Source: Rhizobium indicum (GTDB lineage Bacteria > Pseudomonadota > Alphaproteobacteria > Rhizobiales > Rhizobiaceae). From it: 64,000 bases of DNA. This document shows positions 8,943-18,222 of this stretch, in pieces (position 1 is the stretch's first letter; every line of letters begins with the position of its first letter). The notes under the pieces were generated by a model. It did not search any database and was not told the DNA's origin. It saw nothing but the letters and a program-made list of their open reading frames with translations. The DNA is taken from NCBI RefSeq assembly GCF_005862305.2, contig NZ_CP054022.1, positions 620,001 to 684,000 of the forward strand, in the 5' to 3' direction. A program made the position numbers and the translations under genes.

Positions 8943-9656
8943 GTGAGCAAGAGCCTTTCGGAATTCAAATACATGACCTTCGACGTCGTCGGCACGCTTA
9001 TCGACTTCGAGGGCGGCCTCAAGACCTGCCTCGCCGAGATCGCGGCCGAGGCGGGGACTGAAATCGACGGCGAGCAGGCGCTCGGCCTCTATCGGGCAGC
9101 TCGCTATTCCGAGCATGCCGATCTCTTTCCGGACGACCTCGTGCGCGTATACCTGGCGATCGCGCCGAAGCTCGGCCTGCCCACTGAGCAAAAATATGGC
9201 GAACGCCTGCGGGATTCGGCGAAGAGCTGGAAGGGTTTTGCAGACAGCGCCGCGGCGCTGGCAAGTCTTGCGAAGGATTACCGTCTCGTTGCGATGACCA
9301 ACGCCCGCCGCTGGGCCTTCGATTTCTTCGAGAAGGAACTCGGCAATCCCTTCTATGCCGCCTTCACCGCGGATGATACCGGGACCGAGAAACCCGATCC
9401 CGCATTCTTCGAGAAAGTATTCGACTACGTCGTCTCGCAAGGACATTCGAAGGACGACATCCTGCATGTCGCCCAGAGCCAGTACCACGATATCGGGATT
9501 TCCAGGAAACTCGGGCTGACCAATTGCTGGATCGAGCGGCGACATGCCGAGAAGGGTTATGGCGGTACGATCGAGCCGGCCGAATTCACCAAACCCGATT
9601 ACCATTTCACCTCCATGGCCGGCCTTGCCGATGCCGTGGCCGCTGCGCGCGCCTGA
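8943..9656 (+). CDS. HAD-superfamily hydrolase, haloacid-dehalogenase-like
   Basis: 237 residues from a GTG start. Motif I reads FDVVGTLID: the nucleophile is D14, but the residue two positions later is Val, where phosphatases need Asp and L-2-haloacid dehalogenases have Tyr. Motif II is MTNARRW, and EKPDPAFF supplies the motif III lysine region. Loss of the second Asp argues against a phosphatase and fits the dehalogenase branch, although the true substrate is unknown. It lies between the aminotransferase and the ABC importer, all on the same strand. Confidence 0.75.
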   Translation: MSKSLSEFKYMTFDVVGTLIDFEGGLKTCLAEIAAEAGTEIDGEQALGLYRAARYSEHADLFPDDLVRVYLAIAPKLGLPTEQKYGERLRDSAKSWKGFADSAAALASLAKDYRLVAMTNARRWAFDFFEKELGNPFYAAFTADDTGTEKPDPAFFEKVFDYVVSQGHSKDDILHVAQSQYHDIGISRKLGLTNCWIERRHAEKGYGGTIEPAEFTKPDYHFTSMAGLADAVAAARA

Positions 9657-9719
9657 CTTTGAAAGCAGATCGGGCTTGCCCGCAACGGGCAGCCCGCCAC
9701 ACAAGAAAAGGGGAATGAG

Positions 9720-11330
9720 ATGAACGACAAGATCACCAATTGGACCACATCGGACGATGCCAAGATCGAAAGCGCCATCCGTCGTGGCGCCACCCGTCGC
9801 GAATTGCTGCATATGATGCTTGCGGGCGGCGTGGCCATATCAGCCGGCGGGCTCGTGCTTGGCCGTGCCGGCAAGGCGCTCGCCGCCACGCCCGTTTCCG
9901 GCGGCTCGCTCAAGGCGGCCGGCTGGTCGTCCTCGACGGCCGATACGCTCGACCCCGCCAAGGCATCGCTCTCCACCGACTATGTCCGTTGCTGCTCCTT
10001 CTATAACCGCCTCACCTTCCTCGACAAATCAGGCACGCCGCAGATGGAGCTTGCCGAGGCGATCGAATCCAAGGATGCGAAAACCTGGACGGTCAAGCTG
10101 AAGAAGGGCGTCACCTTCCACGACGGCAAGCCGCTGACGGCCGATGACGTGGTCTTCTCGCTGAAGCGCCATCTCGACCCGTCCGTCGGCTCGAAGGTCG
10201 CCAAGATCGCCGCCCAGATGACCGGCTTCAAGGCGGTCGACAAACAGACCGTCGAGATCACGCTGGCCAGCCCGAATGCCGACCTGCCGACCATCCTGTC
10301 GATGCATCACTTCATGATCGTCGCCGACGGCACCACCGATTTCACCAAAGCCAACGGCACCGGCGCTTTCGTCAAGGAAGTCTTCGAACCAGGCGTTCGC
10401 TCGGTCGGGATCAAGAACAAGAACTACTGGAAATCCGGCCTGAACGTCGATTCTTTCGAATATTTCGCGATCAGCGACGACAATGCTCGTGTAAACGCAC
10501 TGCTTGCGGGCGACATCCATCTCGCAGCCACGATCAATCCGCGCTCGATGCGCCTCGTCGAGGCCCAGGGCGACGGCTTCACCTTGTCGAAGACGACGTC
10601 CGGCAACTATACCAATCTCAACATGCGACTGGATATGGAGCCCGGCAACAAGCGAGACTTCATCGAGGGCATGAAGTATCTCGTCAACCGCGAACAGATC
10701 GTCAAATCGGCGCTGCGCGGTCTCGGTGAAGTCGGCAACGATCAACCCGTTTCGCCGGCGAACTTCTATCATGACGCAGAGCTGAAAGCGCGAGCCTTTG
10801 ATCCTGAGAAGGCGAAGTTCCACTTCGACAAGGCCGGCGTGCTTGGCCAATCCATCCCGATCATCGCTTCCGATGCGGCGAGCTCGTCGATCGACATGGC
10901 CATGATCATCCAGGCGGCGGGTGCCGAAATCGGCATGAAGCTCGATGTGCAGCGAGTGCCATCTGATGGTTACTGGGACAATTACTGGCTCAAGGCGCCG
11001 ATCCACTTCGGCAATATCAACCCGCGGCCGACCCCTGATATCCTCTTCTCCCTGCTCTACACCTCGGACGCTCCGTGGAACGAAAGCCACTACAAGTCGG
11101 AGAAGTTCGACAAGATGCTGATCGAGGCGCGCGGCTCTCTCGATCAAGAGAAGCGCAAGACGATCTATAACGAGATGCAGGGCATGGTCGCCCAGGAAGC
11201 TGGTACAATCATTCCGGCCTATATCTCGAACGTCGATGCCACGACCGCCAAGCTCAAGGGCCTGGAAGCCAACCCGCTAGGCGGCCAGATGGGATACGCT
11301 TTCGCGGAATATGTCTGGCTTGAAGCCTGA
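9720..11330 (+). CDS. ABC transporter substrate-binding protein, peptide/opine family (SBP_bac_5), Tat-type signal
   Basis: 536 residues. The N-terminus has a twin-arginine-like stretch (TRRELLHMMLAGG, about residues 25-37), a hydrophobic segment and an AxA cleavage site near LAATP. The mature part is family 5, with FHDGKPLTADDVVFSLKR being characteristic of DppA/OppA-like binders. Ligands of this family include di- and oligopeptides, opines and some glycosides; the ligand here cannot be read from sequence. It heads a five-component importer continuing to 14885. Confidence 0.9.
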   Translation: MNDKITNWTTSDDAKIESAIRRGATRRELLHMMLAGGVAISAGGLVLGRAGKALAATPVSGGSLKAAGWSSSTADTLDPAKASLSTDYVRCCSFYNRLTFLDKSGTPQMELAEAIESKDAKTWTVKLKKGVTFHDGKPLTADDVVFSLKRHLDPSVGSKVAKIAAQMTGFKAVDKQTVEITLASPNADLPTILSMHHFMIVADGTTDFTKANGTGAFVKEVFEPGVRSVGIKNKNYWKSGLNVDSFEYFAISDDNARVNALLAGDIHLAATINPRSMRLVEAQGDGFTLSKTTSGNYTNLNMRLDMEPGNKRDFIEGMKYLVNREQIVKSALRGLGEVGNDQPVSPANFYHDAELKARAFDPEKAKFHFDKAGVLGQSIPIIASDAASSSIDMAMIIQAAGAEIGMKLDVQRVPSDGYWDNYWLKAPIHFGNINPRPTPDILFSLLYTSDAPWNESHYKSEKFDKMLIEARGSLDQEKRKTIYNEMQGMVAQEAGTIIPAYISNVDATTAKLKGLEANPLGGQMGYAFAEYVWLEA

Positions 11331-11343
11331 TTAAGCAAAGGAG

Positions 11344-11368
11344 ACTGGGGCTGCAGCCGCGCCCCAGT
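11344..11368 (+). other. Stem-loop after the substrate-binding gene
   Basis: ACTGGGGC (11344-11351) pairs with GCCCCAGT (11361-11368) around a nine-base loop. Hairpins just after a solute-binder gene commonly stabilise its mRNA segment so that the binder outnumbers the permeases; that role is inferred here. Confidence 0.55.
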
Positions 11369-11419
11369 TCCTCCATCTGCATTGATGGAACTCAACTCGA
11401 ACGCAAAGGGAAGACGCCC

Positions 11420-12370
11420 GTGAACCGCCAGGTCTTATCCCTTGTACTGAGCAGATTGTTCGTCGCCGTGATCACCCTGGTGATCGTCTCCTTCGCCGTC
11501 TTCTTCGCGACAACGCTGTTGCCTGGAGATACGGCGACGATCCTGCTCGGCCAAGCCGCCACGCCGGAAGCCGTCGAAGGCCTGCGCAAGGCCATGCATC
11601 TCGACGAACCGGCGCTCTTTCGTTTCCTGCGCTGGTTAGTCGGGCTACTGCAAGGCGACCTCGGCACGTCCTATGCCAACGAAATGCCGATTGCCGCTCT
11701 CATCGCCGGCCGCTTTGTCAATACGTTGAAACTTGCCGGCGTCACCGCGCTGTTCTCGGTGCCGATTGCGCTGACGCTCGGGATCACCGCAGCGATGCTG
11801 CGCGGCACCCTTTACGATCGTATCGTCACGGTAATCACCATCGGCGTCATCTCCGTGCCGGAGTTCATGGTCGCGACCTCAGCAGCGCTCATCTTCGCCG
11901 TCTATCTGAAATGGCTGCCGGCACTTTCTTTCGCCAATGAGGTCCACAGTCTGACCGATCTGTTGCGCGTCTATGCTATGCCGGTGATCACCCTCACCTT
12001 CGTCGTCTCGGCCCAGATGATCCGCATGACGCGGGCGGCTGTCATCGAGACGCTCAATACACCCTATGTCGAGATGGCATTGCTCAAGGGCGCCTCCCGG
12101 CCGCGCATCGTCTTTCGCCATGCACTGCCCAATGCGCTGGGTCCGATCGTCAATGCCGTTGCGCTTTCGCTGTCCTATCTGCTCGGAGGCGTCATCATCG
12201 TCGAGACCATTTTCAACTATCCCGGTATCGCCAAGCTGATGCTGGATGCCGTCGCCACCCGCGACCTGCCGCTGATCCAGAGCTGCGCGATGATTTTCTG
12301 CCTGGGCTATCTGCTGCTGATCACCATCGCCGATATCATCGCCATCCTTTCCAATCCGAGGCTCCGATGA
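11420..12370 (+). CDS. ABC transporter permease, DppB type
   Basis: 316 residues, GTG start. About six membrane segments are visible, with the N-terminal long extracytoplasmic region typical of DppB (LPGDTATILLG, then a helix beginning LRKAMHLDEP). The EAA-type cytoplasmic loop reads EMALLKGASRPRIVFRHALPNALGPI. Its stop overlaps the next start by four bases (ATGA), indicating translational coupling with the partner permease. Confidence 0.9.
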   Translation: MNRQVLSLVLSRLFVAVITLVIVSFAVFFATTLLPGDTATILLGQAATPEAVEGLRKAMHLDEPALFRFLRWLVGLLQGDLGTSYANEMPIAALIAGRFVNTLKLAGVTALFSVPIALTLGITAAMLRGTLYDRIVTVITIGVISVPEFMVATSAALIFAVYLKWLPALSFANEVHSLTDLLRVYAMPVITLTFVVSAQMIRMTRAAVIETLNTPYVEMALLKGASRPRIVFRHALPNALGPIVNAVALSLSYLLGGVIIVETIFNYPGIAKLMLDAVATRDLPLIQSCAMIFCLGYLLLITIADIIAILSNPRLR

Positions 12371-13233
12371 CCATGACCAGTTCCGAAACCACCTCCGGCC
12401 GGCTGTCGGGAACCCGGTTTGGCTATCGCTTCAACATCGTCGGCGCGATCGGCTTCACTGTGATCCTCTTATGGGCGCTCGTCGCGATCTTCGCGCCATG
12501 GATCATCCCCTACCCCGTCGGCGAGATCATCGATCTCGACTATTTCGGCCCGATGAGCCGGGAACTCTGGCTCGGCTCCGATTATCTCGGCCGCGACATG
12601 CTCTCAAGGATTCTGATGGGCGCACGCTACACGGTCGGTATCTCGCTGGCGGCGGTGACGATCGCCTGCTTCAGCGGCGTCGTGCTCGGCATGATCGCAG
12701 CAGTCGCCGGCGGCTGGCTGGACACGATCCTCAGCCGCTTCCTCGACGCGCTCAACTCCATCCCGAGCAAGCTGTTCGGCCTTGTGGTCGTCGCTGCCGT
12801 CGGCTCCTCGGTCCCGGTGCTGATCATGACGCTGTCGGTGATCTACATCCCCGGCGCTTACCGCTTCGCCCGGGCGCTCGCCGTCAACATCAATGCGATG
12901 GATTTCATCACGGTTGCGCGCATCCGCGGCGAAAGCACTCTCTATCTCATTCGCTCGGAAATCCTGCCCAACATCGTCGGACCGGTGCTTGCCGATCTCG
13001 GCATCCGCTTCGTCTTCATCGTTCTGCTGCTCTCCGGGCTTTCCTTCCTCGGCCTTGGCGTCCAGCCGCCCTATGCCGACTGGGGTGCGCTGGTGCGTGA
13101 GAATATCGGCGGCCTGCCATTCGGTGCGCCGGCGGTGATGTTTCCCTCGTTTGCCATCGCCAGCCTGACGATCAGCGTCAACCTGCTGATCGACAACCTG
13201 CCGCAGAAAATCCGCGACCGGAGTGTGTCATGA
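12367..13233 (+). CDS. ABC transporter permease, DppC type
   Basis: 288 residues. The DppC layout is visible: one N-terminal membrane helix, the GSDYLGRDMLSRILMGAR segment and the EAA loop around ITVARIRGESTLYLIRSEILPN. Start and stop overlap both neighbours by four bases (ATGA), so the two permeases and the ATPase are probably translated as a coupled set. Confidence 0.9.
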   Translation: MTMTSSETTSGRLSGTRFGYRFNIVGAIGFTVILLWALVAIFAPWIIPYPVGEIIDLDYFGPMSRELWLGSDYLGRDMLSRILMGARYTVGISLAAVTIACFSGVVLGMIAAVAGGWLDTILSRFLDALNSIPSKLFGLVVVAAVGSSVPVLIMTLSVIYIPGAYRFARALAVNINAMDFITVARIRGESTLYLIRSEILPNIVGPVLADLGIRFVFIVLLLSGLSFLGLGVQPPYADWGALVRENIGGLPFGAPAVMFPSFAIASLTISVNLLIDNLPQKIRDRSVS

Positions 13234-14885
13234 GCAATTTCATCGAAATCCGTGACCTGAAGGTCGAAGCCACCACCGATTCCGGCCGTCGCGTCGAGAT
13301 CATCAAGGGTGTCAGCCTCGATGTTGCCGAGGGCGAAATCGTCGCGCTGATCGGCGAGAGCGGCTCGGGCAAGACAACCATCGCCCTGACCCTCATGGGC
13401 CATACGCGTGCGGGCTGTCGCATCTCCGGCGGCAGCGTTTCGGTCGGTGGCAAGGACATGGTCACGCTCAGCGAGAAACAGCGCGCCAAGGTGCGCGGCA
13501 CCGAAGTTGCCTATGTCCCGCAATCGGCGGCTGCCGCCTTCAACCCGGCCACATCGATCATGGACCAGGTGATCGAAGTCACGCGTATTCACCAGCTGAT
13601 GTCACCGGATGAGGCGCGTGCCCGGGCCGTCGAACTCTTCCGGGCGCTGTCCCTGCCGGAACCCGAGACGATCGGCAGCCGTTATCCGCACCAGGTTTCC
13701 GGCGGCCAGCTGCAACGTCTGGCGGCCGCCATGGCGCTGATCGGCGACCCGACCCTCGTCATCTTCGACGAGCCGACGACGGCGCTCGACGTGACGACCC
13801 AGATCGAAGTCCTGCGGGCTTTCAAGTCGGTGATGAAGAAGGGTGGTATCGCTGGCGTCTATGTCTCGCACGACCTTGCCGTCGTCGCGCAGATCGCCGA
13901 CCGCATCGTGGTGTTGAAAGGCGGAGAGACGCAGGAAACCGGCACCACCGACGAAATCCTCAACAATGCCAAGCACCCCTATACCAGGGAGCTGCTCGCA
14001 GCCTTCGAACCGAAACCGCGCGGCGCAACTGGCCTCGCCGAACCCGCGACGGCTCCCCTGCTGAGCATCGAAGGTCTTGTCGCGGGCTATGGGCAGCGCC
14101 AGGCTGACGGCCTGCCGCTCGTTCGCGCGGTCGAGCATGTGAGCCTGAAGGTGGAAAGAGGCCGCAATCTCGGCATTATCGGCGAATCCGGTTGCGGCAA
14201 GTCGACGCTCGCCCGCACAATCGCCGGCATCCTGCCGGCGGCGGTCGGCAAGATCGTCTTCGACGGCACGGAACTGCATCGCAACGCGCGCGAGCGTTCG
14301 CGTGATGAGTTGCGCGAGATGCAGATCGTCTTCCAATATGCCGATACCGCACTCAACCCGGCAAAATCGGTCGAGGACATTCTCGACAGGCCTCTGGTCT
14401 TTTACCACCGCATGGATCGAAAGGCGCGGAACGCCCGGATCGATCAACTGCTCGACATGGTACGCCTGCCCCGCAACCTGCGCCATCGCCGGCCGGGCGA
14501 ACTCTCGGGCGGCCAGAAGCAACGTGTCAACTTCGCCCGGGCGCTCGCCGCCGATCCGAAGCTGATCCTCTGCGACGAGATTACCTCGGCGCTCGACACG
14601 GTGGTCGCCGCCGCGGTCATCGACCTGCTCAAGGAATTGCAGCGCGAACTCGGCCTCTCCTACATCTTCATCAGCCACGACCTCTCGGTGGTGGAGGCGA
14701 TCTGCGACGAGATCGTCGTGATGTATGGAGGCCGGAAGGTCGAGGAAATCACATCCCTGACGGTGAAGGCGCCGCAACACCCCTATTCGCAACTGCTCTT
14801 CTCATCGGTGCCAACGCTCGATCCGGCCTGGCTCGACGGGCTCCAGCAGGATCCGGAACTGGTGCGGGCTTATTGCCGGCACTGA
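13230..14885 (+). CDS. Fused double ABC ATPase, DppD-DppF type
   Basis: 551 residues containing two full ATPase domains. The first has Walker A GESGSGKTT (about residues 42-50), signature VSGGQLQR and Walker B LVIFDEPTTALD. The second has GESGCGKST (about 318), LSGGQKQR and LILCDEITSALD; its Walker B glutamate is present, so both sites look competent. Such fusions replace separate DppD and DppF genes. No other ATPase lies nearby, so this protein energises the 11420-13233 permease pair. Confidence 0.92.
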   Translation: MSNFIEIRDLKVEATTDSGRRVEIIKGVSLDVAEGEIVALIGESGSGKTTIALTLMGHTRAGCRISGGSVSVGGKDMVTLSEKQRAKVRGTEVAYVPQSAAAAFNPATSIMDQVIEVTRIHQLMSPDEARARAVELFRALSLPEPETIGSRYPHQVSGGQLQRLAAAMALIGDPTLVIFDEPTTALDVTTQIEVLRAFKSVMKKGGIAGVYVSHDLAVVAQIADRIVVLKGGETQETGTTDEILNNAKHPYTRELLAAFEPKPRGATGLAEPATAPLLSIEGLVAGYGQRQADGLPLVRAVEHVSLKVERGRNLGIIGESGCGKSTLARTIAGILPAAVGKIVFDGTELHRNARERSRDELREMQIVFQYADTALNPAKSVEDILDRPLVFYHRMDRKARNARIDQLLDMVRLPRNLRHRRPGELSGGQKQRVNFARALAADPKLILCDEITSALDTVVAAAVIDLLKELQRELGLSYIFISHDLSVVEAICDEIVVMYGGRKVEEITSLTVKAPQHPYSQLLFSSVPTLDPAWLDGLQQDPELVRAYCRH

Positions 14886-15214
14886 GCGACGATTCTAACG
14901 CGAAATTTCTCGGGTCGGATTTGCTTCAAGAAATTAGGCAGCAAACTGCTCTGCCCTCCTCGAAACCAGAGTTGGGCGCTTGCCAGATCAAGCGCCCACC
15001 GGGTCAGGTCGTGCTGGAAAGCCTCGACTCCGCGGCAGGAGCCCAGCAAGTGGCAGCGAACATGGCTTTGGAAGGTAAGGCCGAAATTTTGTCGCAAGTC
15101 CTTCCAACCGGAAGAAGCTTAGAGTTATAGGGAGAACAACCTGCGACAGAGAGAGCAGTATCCGCGCAGGACTGATGAGTGACGCAAAAACTGCTCACTT
15201 TTGCTGAAATAGCC
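14886..15214. other. Gap between ABC operon and Lrp gene
   Basis: Convergent intergenic stretch of 329 bases. I see no credible gene: the one short open frame across it has no recognisable start signal or family features. A weak small hairpin (CTTCC-AACC-GGAAG, near 15100) is the only structure noted. Confidence 0.5.
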
Positions 15215-15691
15215 CTAATGCGGAAACAAGGTGGTTAGCGGCATGTGGGCCTTGATGATCGGCGATTTCAGGACGACGAAGCTGAAATACTTGTCGATGC
15301 CGACGTCCATATCGGTAAGGCGCTCCATGATCGTCTGGTATTCGTCGATCCCGGCGGTGACGAATTTCAGCAGATAATCGTAGCCGCCCGAAACCAGATG
15401 GCATTCGATCACCTGGTCAACTTTTTCGATCGCCGCCAGGAAGCGAGCGAAATCGATCTGCCGATGGTTCTTCAGGGTGATCTCGGTGAACACAGTCAGC
15501 GTCTGCCCAAGTTTGCTGACGTTGATCTGAGCCGAATAACCTTCGATATAGCCCTCCGACTGCAGCTTCTTTACCCGCATCAGGCAGGGGCTCGGCGACA
15601 GATTGACCAGTTCGGCGAGTTCCACATTCGTGACGCGGCCATTCTTCTGCAGTTCGTAAAGGATTTTTACGTCGATCCGGTCGAGTTTCAT
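15215..15691 (-). CDS. Lrp/AsnC-family transcriptional regulator
   Basis: 158 residues from the ATG at 15691. The N-terminal winged helix-turn-helix begins LDRIDVKILYELQKNGRVTNVELAELVNLSPSPCLMRVKKL; the C-terminal RAM ligand-binding domain follows (VIECHLVSGGYDYLLKFV). A longer open frame to 15934 is rejected because the Lrp fold starts at this Met. It is divergent from the FAD oxidoreductase at 15925, so it probably controls that gene in response to an amino acid. Its ends converge on the peptide-type ABC operon. Confidence 0.9.
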   Translation of the reverse strand: MKLDRIDVKILYELQKNGRVTNVELAELVNLSPSPCLMRVKKLQSEGYIEGYSAQINVSKLGQTLTVFTEITLKNHRQIDFARFLAAIEKVDQVIECHLVSGGYDYLLKFVTAGIDEYQTIMERLTDMDVGIDKYFSFVVLKSPIIKAHMPLTTLFPH

Positions 15692-15924
15692 CTCATACGC
15701 CCTCACTTGCTGGAGATCGCCAATGACGCAGCAGATTATGCTGCTTGTTCCCGGCACCAACCTTAGCACATGACGTTGGCCTGTCGATCGCGTTGCGAGA
15801 CAGGCCGAAGCACAAACGGCTGCTGGTATCCTCCCAACACGGAATCTTCTGCTGCCGCCAACCGATCTCCGGCAAAGCCGTGGCGTCGGATCCGCTACAC
15901 TACCGTTAAAACGGAGACTCTCCC

Positions 15925-17250
15925 ATGCCCGCACCTCTCACTCGCGTCGACACCACGCCGGAACTGCCTTCCACCGCTGATGTCGTGGTTATCGGCGGCG
16001 GCATCGTCGGCGTTTTCACGGCCTATTATCTCGCCCGGCGCGGATTGAAGGTGGCCCTCGTCGAGAAGGGTCTGATCGGCGCCGAACAATCGAGCCGCAA
16101 CTGGGGCTGGTGCCGCCAGCAGAACCGCGACGCCCGCGAATTGCCGATGTCGACGAAGAGCCTCGACCTGTGGGAGCGCTTCGCCACTGAGACCGGGGAG
16201 GACACCGGGTTCCGTCGTTGCGGCCTCTTCTATCTGAGCAATAGCGAAGAGGAACTGTCCGCCTGGGCACGCTGGCGCGATTTCGCCCGCTCGGTCGGCG
16301 TCACGACACTTATGCTGAGCAGCGCCGAGGCGACCGAACGCGGGCGTGCCACCGGCACCTCATGGAAAGGCGGGGTGTTTTCGCCGACCGACGGCACCGC
16401 CGATCCGGCGAGCGCTGCGCCAGCCGTCGCGCGCGCGATCCTGAAACTCGGCGGCACGGTGCATCAGTCCTGTGCGGCCCGCGGCCTCGACGTCGAAGGC
16501 GGCAGGCTCTCGGGCGTCGTCACCGAGCATGGCACGATCCGGACAAAGATTGCGGTCCTCGCCGGCGGCGCCTGGGCCTCCTCCTTTTGCCGCCAGCTCG
16601 GTATTCGATTTCCGCAAGCCTCGATACGCTCCTCGATCCTCTCCGTATCTCCAGGGGCAAGCAGCCTGCCGGATGCGCTGCATACATCAGCCGTTTCGGT
16701 GACGCGACGCCGCGATGGCGGCCACACGCTGGCGATCAGCGGCCGCGCCCGCGTCGATCCCACTCCACAGCAGTTCCGCTTCGCGCGGCAGTTCCTGCCG
16801 ATGTTCGCCCGGCGCTGGCGCAGTCTCGCACCCGGCGGGTTGGAGGGCTTTCGCTCCGGTCACGAAACTCTCACCCGCTGGCGGCTCGACAGGCCGACGC
16901 CGATGGAGCGCATGCGCATCCTCGAGCCGGCGGTCGACGAGGCCACCATTGCCCTTACGCATGCGCGGGCGCTCGAGCTTCTGCCCGACTTGAAGAAGAC
17001 CGCCATCAGCGCGGCCTGGGCAGGCTATATCGACAGCACGCCCGACGGCGTGCCGGGGATCGGCGAGATCGCCACCTTGCCGGGTTTCATCCTTGCTGCC
17101 GGCTTCAGCGGCCACGGTTTCGGCATCGGGCCGGGCGCCGGTCATCTGATCGCCGATATCGTCACAGGTGATGAGCCGATCGTTGATCCGAGGCCCTACC
17201 ATCCCGACCGCTTCGGGGGAACCGCCTGGGGCAAAGTGGCCGATTTTTAG
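15925..17250 (+). CDS. FAD-dependent amino acid/amine oxidoreductase (DAO family)
   Basis: 441 residues. A dinucleotide-binding motif (VVVIGGGIVGVFTAYYLARRG, residues about 14-35) and the DAO-family closing segment (ILAAGFSGHGFGIGPGAGHLIADIV) are clear. The motif SSRNWGWCRQQ after the Rossmann region is typical of a rhizobial branch of these oxidoreductases. Likely substrates are D-amino acids, N-methylated amino acids or polyamine derivatives. The divergent Lrp regulator favours an amino-acid substrate. Whether it is an oxidase or a quinone-linked dehydrogenase cannot be told. Confidence 0.82.
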   Translation: MPAPLTRVDTTPELPSTADVVVIGGGIVGVFTAYYLARRGLKVALVEKGLIGAEQSSRNWGWCRQQNRDARELPMSTKSLDLWERFATETGEDTGFRRCGLFYLSNSEEELSAWARWRDFARSVGVTTLMLSSAEATERGRATGTSWKGGVFSPTDGTADPASAAPAVARAILKLGGTVHQSCAARGLDVEGGRLSGVVTEHGTIRTKIAVLAGGAWASSFCRQLGIRFPQASIRSSILSVSPGASSLPDALHTSAVSVTRRRDGGHTLAISGRARVDPTPQQFRFARQFLPMFARRWRSLAPGGLEGFRSGHETLTRWRLDRPTPMERMRILEPAVDEATIALTHARALELLPDLKKTAISAAWAGYIDSTPDGVPGIGEIATLPGFILAAGFSGHGFGIGPGAGHLIADIVTGDEPIVDPRPYHPDRFGGTAWGKVADF

Positions 17251-17362
17251 GGCACGGTCGGCCTTTGTGCGACGTTCGACGACGCGGATCGGCACGACTT
17301 GGTACCGGCCATAGGAGCCGATGCATCGCGCTTCGATTGCCACGATCACTAAAAACCGGCGG

Positions 17363-18211
17363 TCAAGGGGAGGTTGATCGCTTCGGCTCCTCACCGGCAT
17401 CATTGGCAATCAAGGCGCGCAATGCTGCCGCCACAGGCGAGCCAGCGACGGCGAGATCGCGCACCGTGCTCATGTGATTGCCGTCTGCGACCTGCGATGC
17501 CTGCACGTCGAGCCCTTGGGCGGCAAGAATGTCCTTGAACGCATTTGCCTGTATTTTGAACGGATCAGTTTCCAGTTCGCCGGTCATGATAGCGACACGT
17601 GTTGCAGGATCGTGCTCGTGACGCATGGGCGTAAACCGTCGCACCTCCTCGTCGCACAAGGCGATCTCGTCACGCAGGAAGGACGTCTGCAGGGGTTCGA
17701 GATCGTATAGCCCGCCAAGCAGGAATGCAGCAACCACGCCCGAAGGCGCTTGCGAGCGATGGAAGAGAAAGGTTGCAAGATGTGCACCGGCGGAGTGGCC
17801 GCTGACGGAGAACCGCTTTGGTGTGGCGCCAAAACGATCGGCATGCGCCAGCAGGAAAGCCTTGGCCTTCAGGACCTGACCAACCAGGACGTCCATTCGC
17901 GCCATGGGCATCAACGAATAGTCGACGATGGCTGCGACCGCGCCGGCGCCGGTGATCGTTTCAGCGACGCAGGAATAGTCCTCCTTGGAAAACATCCGCC
18001 AATAGCCGCCATGGATGAACATGTGGATCGGCATATCCGAGCCGGCGCTGTTTGGCAGGAAGATATCAAGCGTCTCGCCCGGCGCAGTCCCGTAGGCGAC
18101 GTTGGCCTCCATGGCGACAGTGCGCCGCGTTGCAAGGCTGCGAGCTCGGATATCGCCAACGATCGCGTCGAAATCTGCGACATGGTCACGAATGCGGAAC
18201 GGGTCGGCCAC
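17363..18211 (-). CDS. Alpha/beta hydrolase, kynurenine-formamidase-like
   Basis: 282 residues. The oxyanion-hole motif HGGYW (in MFIHGGYWRMF) and nucleophile S140 in SGHSAGAH match the arylformamidase branch; a later Asp (GELETDP) and His (DGNHMST) complete a plausible triad. Kynurenine formamidases cleave N-formylkynurenine, but no other tryptophan-degradation gene is present. Here it is the last gene of a leftward run with an aldehyde dehydrogenase (12 bases away), alcohol dehydrogenase and Ldh2 protein. An amide or ester of the same pathway is an equally good substrate guess. Confidence 0.8.
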   Translation of the reverse strand: MADPFRIRDHVADFDAIVGDIRARSLATRRTVAMEANVAYGTAPGETLDIFLPNSAGSDMPIHMFIHGGYWRMFSKEDYSCVAETITGAGAVAAIVDYSLMPMARMDVLVGQVLKAKAFLLAHADRFGATPKRFSVSGHSAGAHLATFLFHRSQAPSGVVAAFLLGGLYDLEPLQTSFLRDEIALCDEEVRRFTPMRHEHDPATRVAIMTGELETDPFKIQANAFKDILAAQGLDVQASQVADGNHMSTVRDLAVAGSPVAAALRALIANDAGEEPKRSTSP

Positions 18212-18222
18212 AAGTTCCTCCC

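Noticed and set aside
14873..15130. 85-codon open frame after the ABC ATPase gene
   Set aside because: It overlaps the ATPase end and has no start signal or family match.
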